DNA from: Urophycis tenuis
Taxonomy: Eukaryota > Chordata > Actinopteri > Gadiformes > Phycidae
DNA: 64,000 nucleotides
NCBI GenBank assembly: GCA_036785325.1
Contig: JAXIVH010000001.1
Location: 5,894,469-5,958,468, forward strand
Direction: 5' to 3'
Position numbers and translations under genes: made by a program. Every line of letters starts with the position of its first letter. Positions within the stretch are counted from its first letter, which is position 1. This document shows positions 25,975 through 64,000 of the stretch, piece by piece. The notes under the pieces are model-generated. The model was not told where the DNA came from, searched no databases, and was given only the letters and a program-made list of their open reading frames with translations.

Positions 25975-28294
25975 TGCGTGTGTGCGTGCGTGTGTGTGTG
26001 TGTGTGCGTGTGTGCGTGTGTGTGTGTTTGTAGGTGTGTGCTTCAGGATGGTGAGTAGGCCCACAGTCACTCATTACGGATGTACGTGATGTAAGTTTTA
26101 AAATTATGGTATTGTAATGAAACAGATCTTCGTTCATAATTAGGTTAGAACATAACTCTTTCTTAAGAGTTATGTTTTGATCAAATTATTATGTGTTTTC
26201 AAATGTGTTTTTCTGTCCAGTACACCGAGCAGGAGGGGCGGAGCCTGGGCCTGAGTGGGTGGGTGAAGAACACTAGAGGGGGCTCTGTGATCGGTCAGAT
26301 CCAGGGATCCGCTGGACAGGTTGACCACATGTCAGTCACTCTCTGGTACCTGCTTCTACTCTAGTAACCAGGCTGTAACTAGTAGCAACCAGGCTGCTGC
26401 TACTGGTGGTCACCAGGCTGTAACTAGTAGTAACCAGGTGTTCTTCTCATGCCTCAAATGAGAAGCTCCATGAGTGTTGTTATGAGAGCGGGCCTTCAGT
26501 CCCAGCCTGTCAGGTGGAAGATAGCCAGTCTTCAGTGTGTTTGGAGAGAGGAGGACTGTGTGAGATCATGGGAAATGTAGTCCTTGTTGGGGGGGAGTAG
26601 TGGAGAGGAGGTGAAGATCACTCTCACACTAATGGAACAGGACGTAGCGTTAGACAGATGTTTACAGCTGCTGATAATGTTCATCCCTCTCTCTCTTCCT
26701 CCCCCTCTGTCTCACTCTCTCTCTCCCCCCCCCCCCCCCCCCCCCCCGTCTCCCTCCCCCTCCCTCCAGAAGGGCGTGAAGATGTCTTCTCTCATTAAAT
26801 ATTGAAACAGATCACACACACGCACGCACACACACACCGCACGCATACACACACCCACGCACACACATGGCGCACGTGCACACACACACACACACAGATT
26901 CTGGCTTGTGTGACTGATTCGTTGTTTATCAAAGATAAACAAACAGCAGGATAAGCATCATATACTGTATAATCATATATGTATATATAATACATATATA
27001 TTATATACCTACATCTATATCAATATGAATAAATCATATTCAGAACGCGACATTAAAGGTGCTGTGGCTAAGATTTGAAAGCTATTTTACTGTAATTTGC
27101 TAGAATCAGCCACCAATGACTGCTCTGGGACAACTGCGGTGACTTTTTGCGAGACCTGGTTTTAAATTCTGGGGCATAAAGAGAGAGAGCACGATGAAGA
27201 AACCAAACCTTCCTTTCCTTCATGAGGTGTGTTTTCCATGCAGCTGGAACTCTGCAATGTGGTTCAATATTAACCATTGACTTACATTAGTTCATGCAGT
27301 AAGAATCATTACCTTAGTTAACTAATGGTATCGTAATCATCTACTTCAGGGGTTCATAAATACTATGAACTATTAAATAATGTTTACATGAATATACATG
27401 AATAGTTGATGAACAAACACCATTAGCAAATAGTTTTTAGACCATAATTTAGTTAGTTAAATGTTAGTTAATGCTTAATTGTATCATTACTGTGCTGTTA
27501 CCCACACACCTGTGATTCAGAGGAAAGATGGCTGACCAAAATAGTCAGGGAAGAGCTGCCCTGATTGGTCAACAATGAGCTGGGAGAGGTCTAAAATGTA
27601 AGGATGGCAGACTAAAACTGGAAAAGATCTTCTCAGAGCGTTCCACTCACTAATAGCTGACCAAGGGCTTGGCCATTTCTCACAAATTATACTCAAACAA
27701 CAGCTCTTATATCTTACTGCAGCACCTTTTACGCTGGATTAGCCCAAACTCTACACACACACAGTCTCTCACTAAGTGGGCCTCCCCAGTGCTAATGGGG
27801 TTAGCTGCTAATGTGGTTATCCTTTCCCATGATGCATTGGGCTGACAGTTTAATGGACGATGATTCTATCACGTTGTCACAGCGAGAGACTACGCTCCTA
27901 CATTCATGTTGTCATGGGGATGGCATCTACTGCTATTCATGTTGTTAGATTTGGTTAGTTGAAGAGTGGTGAGTGTTAGTTTGTATAACCGTTAGCGGTA
28001 GTTAGTTGAAGAGATGTTAGGGTTATTTAGTTGAAGAGATGTTTGGATTAGCATGTTGAAGAGGTGTTAGGTTTAGCTAGTTGAAGAGGTGTTAGAGTTA
28101 GTTAGTTGAAGAGGTGTTATGGTTAGTTCTGGTGTTAAGTACTGTAGTTGACAGTAGTTGATTGTCCCTCCCCCAATAGGAAGGACTGGCTGAGGAATGT
28201 GGGAAGTCCAAGCTCTCGAATCGACCGTGCTGTGTTCTCCAATGAGAGAGACCTCAAAGAACCAGAGCTGAAGGGCTTCAGCACCAGACACTGA
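25707..28294 (+). CDS. acyp2: Acylphosphatase-2 (muscle-type)
   Basis: Coding exons: 25782-25839 (from the orthologous start), 26034-26050, 26221-26330 and 28180-28294. They give 300 nt and 99 residues, exactly the human ACYP2 length. It hydrolyses carboxyl-phosphate bonds such as acetyl phosphate in the cytosol. The fold signature is clear: KSVDFEIFGDVQG, then GVCFRMYTEQEG with the phosphate-binding Arg, then LSGWVKNTRGGSV with the catalytic Asn, then GSPSSRIDRAVFSNER. The Arg loop sits on a microexon of only 17 nt. The preferred start gives MSDHANIKSVDF, parallel to human. An in-frame ATG at 25707, after an in-frame TAG near 25677, would add 25 mostly hydrophobic residues. The sptbn1-eml6 neighbours match human 2p16, favouring acyp2 over acyp1. 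Confidence 0.9.
25909..26030 (+). repeat. (TG)n tract upstream of the acyp2 microexon
   Basis: TG/CG dinucleotide run that ends in TTTGTAG, the acceptor of the 17-nt exon. The exon itself starts GTGTGTGC, so repeat and exon share composition. Confidence 0.95.
26725..26747. repeat. Poly-C tract
   Basis: 23 consecutive C bases in acyp2 intron 3, after a CT-rich stretch. Confidence 0.9.
27056..27728. mobile_element. MITE, Harbinger-like, copy 2 of a local family
   Basis: Starts AAGGTGCTGTGGCTAAGATT and ends CTTACTGCAGCACCTT, imperfect inverted termini. TTA flanks both sides (27053-27055 and 27729-27731). The interior (CACACACCTGTGATTCAGAG, CTGATTGGTCAACAATGAGC) is shared with the copy near 1588-1912. 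It lies in acyp2 intron 3. Confidence 0.7.
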
Positions 28295-28985
28295 GATCCA
28301 CCACTTGAACCGCCTCTACCAGCAGGCCCATCTCCACCACCAGGCCCCCCTCTACCAGCAGGCCCATCTCCACCACCAGGCCCACCTCTACCAACAGGCC
28401 CACTACCAGGCCACCCGCCACCAACAGTCCCATCTCCACCACCAGACCCACCTCTACCAACAGGCCCATCCCCACCAACACACTCCCTTTTACCATCAGG
28501 CCCCCCTCTGCCAGCAGGCCCCCCTCTGCCAGCAGGCCCATCTCCACCACCAGGCCCACCTCTACCAACAGCCCCACCACCAGGCCCCCCTCTACCAACA
28601 GGCCCATCTCCACCACCAGGCCCACCTCTACCAACAGGCCCATCTCCAACACTGGGCTCACCTCTACAAACAGGCCCATCTCCACCACCAGGCCCACCTC
28701 TACCAACAAGCCCATCTCCACCACCAAACCCACCTCTACCAACAAGCCCACTACCAGGCCACCCGCTACCAACAGTCCCATCTCCACCACCAGGCCCACA
28801 TCTACCAACAGGCCTATCTTCACCACCAGGCCAACCTTTAACAACAGGCCAATCTCCACCACCAGGCCCCCCTCTACCAGCAGGCCCATCTCCACCACCA
28901 GGCCCACCTCTACCTTCATTACTTTGTTCCTTCATTACAAATGCCACAAAATGGTGATCTAAATAAACAATGTTGATTCGAATGA
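28295..28985 (+). repeat. acyp2: acyp2 3' UTR: 18/36-bp minisatellite and poly-A signal
   Basis: Ten bases after the acyp2 stop codon a CCACCTCTACCAACAGGCCC / ATCTCCACCACCAGG array runs to about 28915. It is followed by AATAAA at 28962-28967. The array therefore makes up most of the predicted 3' UTR. Frames of 178-270 codons on both strands are artefacts of the 18-bp period. Confidence 0.85.
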
Positions 28986-29128
28986 TTGTAGAGACTAGAC
29001 ACCTGGACTCATGTTAGCAATCATTTGTCTTCCTTTTCCATAATACCATAATACTATCAACACAATAAATTCCCCACAAAGAAACACAACTTGTTTTCCT
29101 GTTGATACATTATGAAGTGGCAATGTCA

Positions 29129-29705
29129 CTACAGCTTGGTTGGGCTTGATAGTGAGCATGGGCTGGTAGTGAGCATGGTGAGCAGGGCCTGACACTGGGC
29201 CCCTGGTAGTGAGCAGGGCCTAGTAGTGAGTAGAGGGTAGCAAAGGGCCATTGGTAGTGAGCAAGGCCTTGCACTGGGCCCCTGGTAGTGAGCAGGCGGT
29301 GGTAGTGGACACCTGGTAGTGAGCTGGGGGTGGTAGTGGACACCTGGTAGTGGGCAGGGGGTGGTAGTGGACACCTGGTAGTGAGCTGGGGATGGTAGTG
29401 GACACCTGGTAGTGGGCAGGGGGTGGTAGTGGACACCTGGTAGTGGGCTGGGGGTGGTAGTGGACACCTGGTAGTGAGCAGGGGGTGGTAGTGGACACCT
29501 GGTAGTGAGCAGGGGGTGGTAGTGAACACCTGGTAGTGAGCTGGGGATGGTAGTGGACACCTGGTAGTGAGCAGGGGGTGGTAGTGAACACCTGGTAGTG
29601 AGCAGGGGGTGGTAGTGGACACCTGGTAGTGAGCAGGGGATGGTAGTGAACACCTAGTAGTGAGCAGGGGGTGGTACTGAACACCTGGTAGTGAGCAGGG
29701 GGGAT
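29129..29705. repeat. 30-bp intergenic minisatellite
   Basis: About 19 units of GGTAGTGGACACCTGGTAGT + GAGCAGGGG with point variants. Three overlapping minus-strand frames are repeat artefacts. Confidence 0.95.
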
Positions 29706-29793
29706 GGGGTCCAGATATTGTCCATTTCAGCAGTAGAGCCACATCTGAGATCACACAGGTTCTTATATTCCATATCATTATGATATAGAATCC

Positions 29794-29796
<3 letters not shown>

Positions 29797-29874
<78 letters not shown>

Positions 29875-30150
29875 ATTGGACTTATGGCGCCTTTTACAAC
29901 ACCCAAGGTCACCTTACAATAAAAATGAGTTTATTAAATAAGAAAGATAACTGAGAAAGATTAAAAATAGATAAGATAACAAGCAGCTAATGCTAATGGG
30001 GGGTGGGTGGGGGGGGGGGGGGGGGGGGGGGGGGAAATTTGTAGACTGACTTGAAAAGGTGAGTTTTAAGAGTAGTTTTGAACTGTGAGATAGAGTCAAT
30101 GGCACGGATGTGAGGGGGGAGTGAGTTCCAGAGTTTTGGTGCAGCATTAT
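29797..30150. mobile_element. (AAT)n plus retroposon tail with poly-G insertion
   Basis: An (AAT)n tract (29797-29872) is followed by GCGCCTTTTACAACACCCAA, GGTGAGTTTTAAGAGTAG and GAGTGAGTTCCAGAGTTTTG, text common in fish LINE-like repeats. A run of 26 G bases interrupts it at 30009-30034. Family not resolved. Confidence 0.6.
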
Positions 30151-30399
30151 CTACATATTATAAAAATTCTATGTATTCCATATATCTGTACTCCATATTT
30201 TTATATATTGTATTCCATATATTATGTATAATAATATTTTGTCTTTATGTTACATATATCAAATATATATAGTCTTTATTCTAGACTCAAGAAATACATG
30301 TTCAATATCATATCTATATATTCTATATGACACATTATATCTGTCTAGAATTGCTGTTGTTTTCACCGAGGTCTCCTCCTCCTCAACAAGCTAAACACT

Positions 30400-30476
30400 C
30401 CTGCCTCGCCAAGCCCCGCCCCTCCGGTGCAGCAGTCGGGGGGGAGGGGGAGGGAGGGGCAGGGGGGAGGGGGTCT

Positions 30477-30507
<31 letters not shown>

Positions 30508-30648
30508 GAGGGGGAGGGGGTCTGGGGGAGGAGGTGCAGGAGGGGGAGCCAGCCAGTGCGGATTGCTTGTCTCTCCTCTCGTCTGCCCCTCGGACGCCAG
30601 TTGCGGAATATCGCGGCGGTGAAGTTTGGAGCTGTGATTCTTTCTGTG
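30400..30648 (+). promoter_or_regulatory. sptbn1: sptbn1 distal promoter and untranslated first exon (candidate)
   Basis: GC-rich block with Sp1-like CCCCGCCCC (about 30414-30422), two G-rich stretches around a 28-base G run (30477-30504), then CpG-rich text (TATCGCGGCGGTG) ending at a donor TCTGTG|GTGAGTCC at 30648. No ATG-initiated spectrin frame is present, so this is proposed as the noncoding exon 1 spliced to the acceptor at 35511. Inferred from composition, donor and position. Confidence 0.55.
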
Positions 30649-31437
30649 GTGAGTCCGCATCTCTTCCTCTCCTCCTCGGTAGTATTATGGGATGCATCCT
30701 GTCGGGGAGGTCGCTGCTCTGGTGTCGCAGGGCGGGAATGAAACCGATGAGCTGGAGAGAGAGGGAGAGGGAGAGTGAGTGTTGGTCTGGGAGATGCTCC
30801 GCTAGTTTGTCGACCTTGGTGATGAACAAGAAGCACGACCCGCAGAGCGAGCGAGTGTGTGTGTGCGTGTTGTGTGTGTGCGTGTCCGAGGGGGTCCTGT
30901 TCGAGTGCATGTTGCTTTGTGTCCTTCGGTGCTTGTGAGCCCCCCCCCCCACCCCCCAGGACAGACCAGCCGCCATGGACGCGAGGCGTGGCCGCCCTCC
31001 ATGTTCTCAGAGTGTTCATCAGCAGCCCTACCTCCGTGTAGTGACGTATGTAGGCCTGCTCTGTATTATGTAGGCTCGCTAGCTGCTGTCCGCCCACAGG
31101 GACCCCCGGGGTCCACCGTGTCCTCCTGTGGACAGCAGGTCGTCTCCAGGGTGTCCTGGTGGTGAGCATCCTCATCACTACGTTACGTAACCCCGGGCGG
31201 TGCGGTGGGCTCGCGGACCTAGAGCCTCCGGTAAAAATGTTGCGCAAACAAACTCAGGCAAGACTCGGCCCGGTTCGGCCTGGCTCGGCCCGGTTCGGCC
31301 TTGCCTGGTTCCGCTTGGTCCAACCCTCCCGCAACATGAACGGAAGTTCATGGGGAATAATGTTATTTTTGAGCGCCTTCCCCATATTCATCATCTTCAT
31401 TAGTTGTTTGCTAAGAGGCATGAAGCTTTTTTAGCGC

Positions 31438-31439
31438 TA

Positions 31440-31482
<43 letters not shown>

Positions 31483-31484
31483 TT

Positions 31485-31566
<82 letters not shown>
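31438..31566. repeat. (TCTA)n and (CT)n compound microsatellite
   Basis: TCTA units to about 31483, then a CT run from about 31487. sptbn1 intron 1. Confidence 0.95.
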
Positions 31567-31571
<5 letters not shown>

Positions 31572-32639
31572 TGTGCTCTAATCAATCTATCTGATGTGTG
31601 TGTACTCCACCCTGACTGCAGTGACCAGCAGGATGAGGTCACAGTGTTTCCAGTGGTTTCTATAGAGTAGTCAGGGACTTCATAAGTTGGTGGGTGGGTT
31701 TGTCACTGAAATACAGATTTGTGTGTGTGTGTGTGTGTGTTTGGAATGTGCATGTTTGTCATCCTCTTTGAAACAGCTGCATCCACAAAATACATGGACA
31801 GGTGAAAGACACATGGTGTGTATGTGTGTGTGTGTGTGTGTGTGCTACTTCTTTCTGCAGCTGTTGGCATGTTTAGATACAGATGGCTATGCTAGGCTAT
31901 TCTGCTACGCGTTGCTAGTCTGCGACACTAGTCTAGTCTGCTACACTAGGTTAGTCTGCTATGCAAGGCTAGTCTGCTACACTAGGTTAGTCTGCTACAC
32001 TAGGTTATTCTGCTGCGCTGGGCTAGTCTGCTAGGATGTGCTAGGCAGACTAGCCATGAAGCTCCAATCTACAGACTCATGTGTTGTGTTATCAGCGTGG
32101 TACTGTTGGGGGTTCATAGTTCTGTGATGGACCCTGAGCTAAATCACTCCGCATTCTACAGGAACCTCCTCAATGGTTCTGTTCTATGATAGGGACCCAC
32201 TGGTTCCTCCAGGTGGAGAGGAGGAGTGAGAACAGAGGAGAGGAGTGACAACAGAGAGGAGGAATGAGAAGAGAGAGGAGGAGGGGGAGGAGTTGGAGTG
32301 AGAAGAGAGGAGGAGAACAGAGGAGGAGGAGTGAGAGGAGTTGGAGTGAGAACAGAGGAGGAGGACTGGTGTGGCTGAACAAATAAACTAAAGTGGACTT
32401 GAGAGGGAGGAGCTCTAAACACAGGAAACACAAGGTCCTCTGGGAATGGGCGAGATCTCTCTCCCTCCAAATGGATTTTTTTGTTTATATTTTATTCATC
32501 AGAGAGAAGTATCCAATAACAACCACAGTCTTCTACTGGGAGCTGCCCAGTACAACCACTGACTTCTACTGGTTCTACTGGAAGCTGCTGTCAGCGGTTC
32601 ACACACACACATTGATGGAGGCTGGAGTCATTAATGAAA

Positions 32640-32712
32640 CATTTGTTTTTGGAAATACACACACACACACACACACACACCCACACACACACAGACACAC
32701 ACACACACATTC
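32640..32712. repeat. (CA)n microsatellite
   Basis: CA tract with interruptions in sptbn1 intron 1. GT tracts also lie at about 31722-31741 and 31823-31844. Confidence 0.9.
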
Positions 32713-32904
32713 CACTAACTCTCTCACCCTCCAGGAATGTAGTTATCTGCTCTGCCTTTAGATTAGAAACCCCACATGATCCCCAGCTGCTCCCAGTCCC
32801 AGCCTCATCAGGTTGAAGCTCTTCAGGAGTTTCTACTCAACAGACCAGCAAGTCCACCCTACACACCACTGAACACACCCTGATGTTGACCTCAAGTTCA
32901 CCAG

Positions 32905-33665
32905 ACGTCTCCTCATGACGTAGCCACGTCTCCTCCTCATCACGTAGTTACGTCTCCTCATGACGTAGCCACGTCTCCTCCTCATCACGTGGTTACGTCT
33001 CCTCATGATGTAGCCACATCTCCTCCTCATGACCTAGTCACATCTCCTCATGATGTAGTCACGTCTCCTCCTCATGACCTAGTCACATCTCCTCATGATG
33101 TAGCCACGTCTCCTCCTCATGACCTAGTCACATCTCCTCATGATGTAGTCACGTCTCCTCCTCATGACGTAGTCACATCCTCATGACGTAGTCACATCCT
33201 CATGATGTAGTCACATCTACTCCTCATGACCTAGTCACATCTCATGATGTAGCCACGTCTCCTCCTCATGACCTAGTCACATCTCCTCATGATGTAGTCA
33301 CGTCTCCTCCTCATGACGTAGTCACATCCTCATGACGTAGTCACGTCTCCTCATGACCTAGTCACATCTTCTCATGATGTAGTCACGTCTCCTCCTCATG
33401 ACGTAGTCACATCTCCTCATGATGTAGTCACGTCTCCTCCTCATGACGTAGTCACATCTCCTCATGATGTAGTCACATCTCCTCATGACGTAGTCACGTC
33501 TCATGATGTAGTCACATCTCCTCATGACATAGTCACGTCTCCTCATGACGTAGTCACGTCTCCTCATGACGTAGCCACGTCTCCTCCTCATGATGTAGTC
33601 ACGTCTCCTCAGGACGTAGCCACGTCTCCTCCTCAGGTCGTAGCCTCATCTCCGCAGGACATAGC
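32905..33665. repeat. Minisatellite of TGACGTAG / TGATGTAG units
   Basis: About 35 units of 15-24 bp such as TCTCCTCATGACGTAGTCAC. Many contain TGACGT, the CRE/ATF half-site core. Located in sptbn1 intron 1. The MRRR-type minus-strand frames are artefacts. Confidence 0.9.
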
Positions 33666-34288
33666 CACGTCGTCTGTAGTCGTTCGTTGTAGAAGTTCTG
33701 CTGTAACAAAGTAGGACTGCTGGACCAGAAGTTCTGTTCTAACACAGTAGGACTGCTGGGTCCCAGATTGAAGTCACCCTAATGGAAAGTGGGTCCCAGA
33801 GGGTGAAGCTCTATAGAGTGTAGATGTAGAGTGAGGAGATGAGCAGGTTGTGTTGATGTCCTTGACTCTCAGGGTCACTCCGCCTAGCTGTTAGCTGTTA
33901 GCTGTTAGGGATAGCAGCTCGTAGCTCGTTCTGCAGCCAAGAGCCAACGCCTCAACAGCCTCACAGGAAATGTTGAGCTTGATGAGAAACTCAGACTGAA
34001 TAAGTATTATCCATAATACTTATGAATAATACTTATTCGGTCTTCTCCACAATAGTTATGAATAATACAAGCTTCATGAGCCAGGAGAGAGGAGAGGTAG
34101 ATTGTCCCAGAAGATCACTCTTGGGGGTAGGAGGACACTCAGAGTGGTTTTCAGGTCATACAGAGGCCTCAAGTGTAGTGTTGCGTAGCTTAGCTTATCG
34201 TAGCATAGCTTAGTGTGGAATTTTGAGGCCTGTTTTGAGTTGAATGTAAAAAATTTGTTGGAAAAGATTGTGTCATTGTGTGTCAGTC

Positions 34289-34319
<31 letters not shown>

Positions 34320-34324
34320 GTGTG

Positions 34325-34359
<35 letters not shown>

Positions 34360-34376
34360 CTGTGCGTGTGTGTGCT
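34289..34376. repeat. (GT)n microsatellite
   Basis: GT run with GCGT interruptions in sptbn1 intron 1. Confidence 0.95.
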
Positions 34377-35082
34377 AACAGAGCTCTGCTTGTTCTCCTC
34401 TTGGCTTCTCTTTGTGGAGACAACAAGCTGCTCCCAGCTTCCGGAAACACTTAGTCTCTCCTGATCTTCTCCCCTCCTCCTCCGCCCTTTGCCTCCTTCG
34501 CCCTTCGCCTCCTCTGCCCCTCGCCTCCTCCTCCCCTCTCCTTTCTCCCCTCTCTTCCTCTACCTCTCTTCTTTCTATCCTCTCCTCCTCTCTATTTAAT
34601 GAGGGTTTCTGCTGAGTTTAGTAACAGAATCCTCCATCAGCCGGTCAGCTGCCCAGCAGCCAATCGGAGTGCAGCCTGATTCCATTTACTCAGCAGCCAA
34701 TAGCAGAGCTCTCAGTGTCGTTATGACAGGTCGTCAATGCTTTCCTTGTTCTCCTCTTCCAGTAACTCCTGCAGAAGCGATCAATACTCAGTAGAGGAGC
34801 TGAAAGGCTGTTGACAGGATCAGAGGAGAACGTACAGAACATTAGGAAGGCGGTTACAGACTAAACAAAATGGAAAAATAATAAATAGAAACATAAAATA
34901 CATTCTGACAAAGCACACTCAACATTACAACACATACACACAAACAATGCTACACAACTACACATAAGACACACCATTAAACATCAACATGCACAGTGTG
35001 GTCACACAAGTGGCTTCCTGTATGAGATGGATGTGATGATGGATGTGATGCCTCAGTGATTCACTCAGTTATGTTATGTGTT

Positions 35083-35510
35083 CTGTATGCAGGGTGTGGT
35101 CGTGTTATGGGTTTGCCATGTTATGTTGTGTCATGTTGTTTTGTGATGTGTTGTGTGTGCAGGGTGTGGTCGTGTTGTTATGGGTTTGCCATGTTATGTT
35201 GTGTCATGTTGTTTTGTGATGTGTTGTGTGTGCAGGGTGTGGTCGTGTTGTTATGGGTTTGCCATGTTATGTTGTGTCATGTTGTTTTGTGATGTGTTGT
35301 GTGGTCGTGTTGTTATGGGTTTGCCATGTTATGTTGTGTCATGTTGTTTTGTGATGTGTTGGGTGTGCAGGGTGTGGTCATGTTGTTATGGTTTGACATG
35401 TCATGTTGTGTCATATTGTTATGTGATGTGTTGTGTATGCAGGGCGTGGTCATGTTGTTATGGGTTTGACATGTTATGTAGTGTGTGATATTTCTATTTG
35501 TCGTCTCCAG
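35083..35510 (+). repeat. ~70-bp array copying the acceptor of the first sptbn1 coding exon
   Basis: About six units contain TGTGTGCAG|GGTGTGGTCG followed by GGGTTTGCCATGTTATG. The real acceptor is GTCTCCAG|GGTGTGGGCAG (35510/35511). CAG|GGTGTGG is repeated, so the array carries decoy acceptors. One unit lacks the CAG. Confidence 0.7.
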
Positions 35511-35566
35511 GGTGTGGGCAGAAGCAGTGGATGCAGAGCTAGCTGTGAGGTCAGAGTTCAGAGGTC

Positions 35567-57586
<22,020 letters not shown>

Positions 57587-58600
57587 AACAGCCTGTTGTT
57601 CTGTCCCTTCTCGGTTCTCTGTTCTCTGTTCTGTCCTCTACCGTCTTTTTCCTTTGGTTTCACTGCCTCTTCTCCCCTCTCCTCCCCTCTCCTCCCCTCT
57701 GCTGGGTGCTTTGTAGGGTGGGTGGGGGTCTCTGTAGGGGGTCTGGTGGACCAGGTCTGGGAGGGTGTTTAGGACTCCTGTTGGATAAGTGTTGTTGTGG
57801 GACCTTTTTCTACCTTCTGATTTCACTGCAGTTTTATATTCCTTATTCTTATGTTTCATCTTCACCAGGAAGTCACAATATAAAGATGTTTTGTGTTTTT
57901 TTTATATTCTATCATTTGTTGTAAGACACATTCCACTTCTCGTGAAGGAAACTGGACCCATAGTGAGATTTGATTGGTTGTCTGCACTCAATCGCCACCC
58001 CTGATTGGTTGATATAACAGCCAATAGTGTGAAGGGCAGGGGTGATACTGGAAGGTTGATTGAAGCCGATTTCCCTGCATGCTAAGCTAGGCTCAAGTAG
58101 CTCAAACTACACAAACTAAATGAAGGATGTTTCACTAACCCTCCCTGTCTAGACCAGTAACAGCAGTTTAATTTGCTATATTTGATTTTACCTCCACACT
58201 TCCTTTTTACGTTAGTAATGTTTCATGTTGTAGTCCAGATTGTAAAAGCAAGTGCTCTAACAGACATGGAGGGATGTTCCTGGGAGGCCGAAGGACTCCT
58301 GCTGCTTGCTTGAAGCCTGATGGGTGTTTCCTGCTCTGCTGTGTATGTCCACATAGTGCTGTCCTCTAGTGTACTGGAACCATACTGGCATCTCACTGCA
58401 CAATCAACACTCCATAGGAATGAAGAAAACTTTGCAACTTCTTGGTATTTTGAGCCAAATATATACAGAAGTTAAATCTAGCTTCCTCATGTATTAAATT
58501 GCACCTGTAGACTTTGACTATCTATCGATCTATCTATCTATCGATCTATCTATCTTATCTCAGTTAAATATGTGCGATGTCATTAAAAGCTTTGAAACGA
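57587..58600 (+). other. sptbn1: sptbn1 3' UTR
   Basis: Non-repetitive sequence after the spectrin stop, with a candidate poly-A signal ATTAAA at 58582-58587. A short ATCT microsatellite (about 58521-58556) precedes it. The true cleavage site is not visible. Confidence 0.6.
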
Positions 58601-63715
<5,115 letters not shown>

Positions 63716-63784
63716 TAAATATACTGTATATATGTATTAATATAAAATATATACATACTACATATATGTACTGTATGCATGATT

Positions 63785-64000
63785 TAGGACCTTGTGTGGT
63801 TTAATCTGGTTTAGGACCTGGTTTATGACCTGGTTTAGGACCTTGTGTGGTTTAATCTGGTTTAGGACCTGGTTTATGACCTGGTTTAGGACCTTGTGTG
63901 GTTTAATCTGGTTTAGGACCTGGTTTATGACCTGGTTTAGGACCTTGTGTGGTTTAATCTGGTTTAGGACCTGGTTTATGACCTGGTTTAGGACCTTGTT
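63785..64000. repeat. 51-bp minisatellite at the right edge
   Basis: Over four units of GGACCTTGTGTGGTTTAATC + TGGTTTAGGACCTGGTTTAT, nearly identical, continuing past the window. Confidence 0.95.

Noticed and set aside
28135..28947. Gly-rich 270-codon minus-strand frame
   Set aside because: Antisense of the acyp2 last exon plus the 18-bp 3' UTR array.
29110..29778. Three overlapping minus-strand frames rich in HYHPLLTTRC
   Set aside because: 30-bp repeat artefact; all three frames are open because the period is a multiple of three.
30363..31247. Pro/Arg-rich minus-strand 294-codon frame
   Set aside because: Antisense through the G-rich sptbn1 promoter; composition-driven.
32905..33665. CRISPR-like regular repeat
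   Set aside because: Spacing is regular but there are no distinct spacers, and the locus is inside a vertebrate intron.

Overview
The window is vertebrate nuclear DNA, almost certainly from a teleost fish. It has split genes with short GT-AG introns, a fish-type VIP/PHI precursor, fish hAT, Harbinger, LINE and tRNA-SINE repeats, and an extreme load of micro- and minisatellites. The repeat density recalls gadiform fishes, but that is only a guess. All five recognised genes lie on the + strand. I reconstructed each exon by exon from splice signals, unbroken codon phase and remembered family sequences; nothing was aligned by computer.

Layout. 1-4240: intergenic tandem repeats and mobile-element debris. 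4243-8461: vip (promoter, prepro-VIP exons, poly-A signal). 8462-14385: intergenic, with a hAT non-autonomous element that has perfect target duplications. 14386-21038: slc29a1 (ENT1 nucleoside transporter, 12 coding exons, 423 aa). 21039-25706: repeat-rich interval (LINE 3' end, palindromic MITE, a hammerhead-like repeat). 25707-28967: acyp2 (acylphosphatase, 99 aa, with a 17-nt microexon). 28968-30400: minisatellites. About 30400-58590: sptbn1 (beta-II spectrin, 37 coding exons, 2341 aa, plus an alternative first exon). 59861 to the right edge: 5' part of eml6 (nine exons). The order acyp2-sptbn1-eml6 matches human 2p16; vip and slc29a1 map to separate places on human chromosome 6, so an ancestral synteny junction may lie between slc29a1 and acyp2.

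The genes are functionally unrelated: a secreted neuropeptide precursor, a plasma-membrane transporter, a small cytosolic enzyme, a membrane-skeleton protein and a microtubule-associated protein. Spectrin and EML6 are both cytoskeletal but are neighbours through old synteny, not an operon.

The most unusual feature is a recurrent relation between tandem repeats and splice sites. In at least 17 places an intronic array or partial duplication carries copies of the adjoining exon edge together with its 3' or 5' splice site. Examples are vip exons 2 and 5, slc29a1 exons 1 and 7, many sptbn1 exons and eml6 exons 5 and 9. One case, after sptbn1 coding exon 1, duplicates the exon end and donor 66 nt downstream in frame and would add 22 residues if used. 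These copies create strings of competing splice sites and are the part of the window most worth testing with RNA data.
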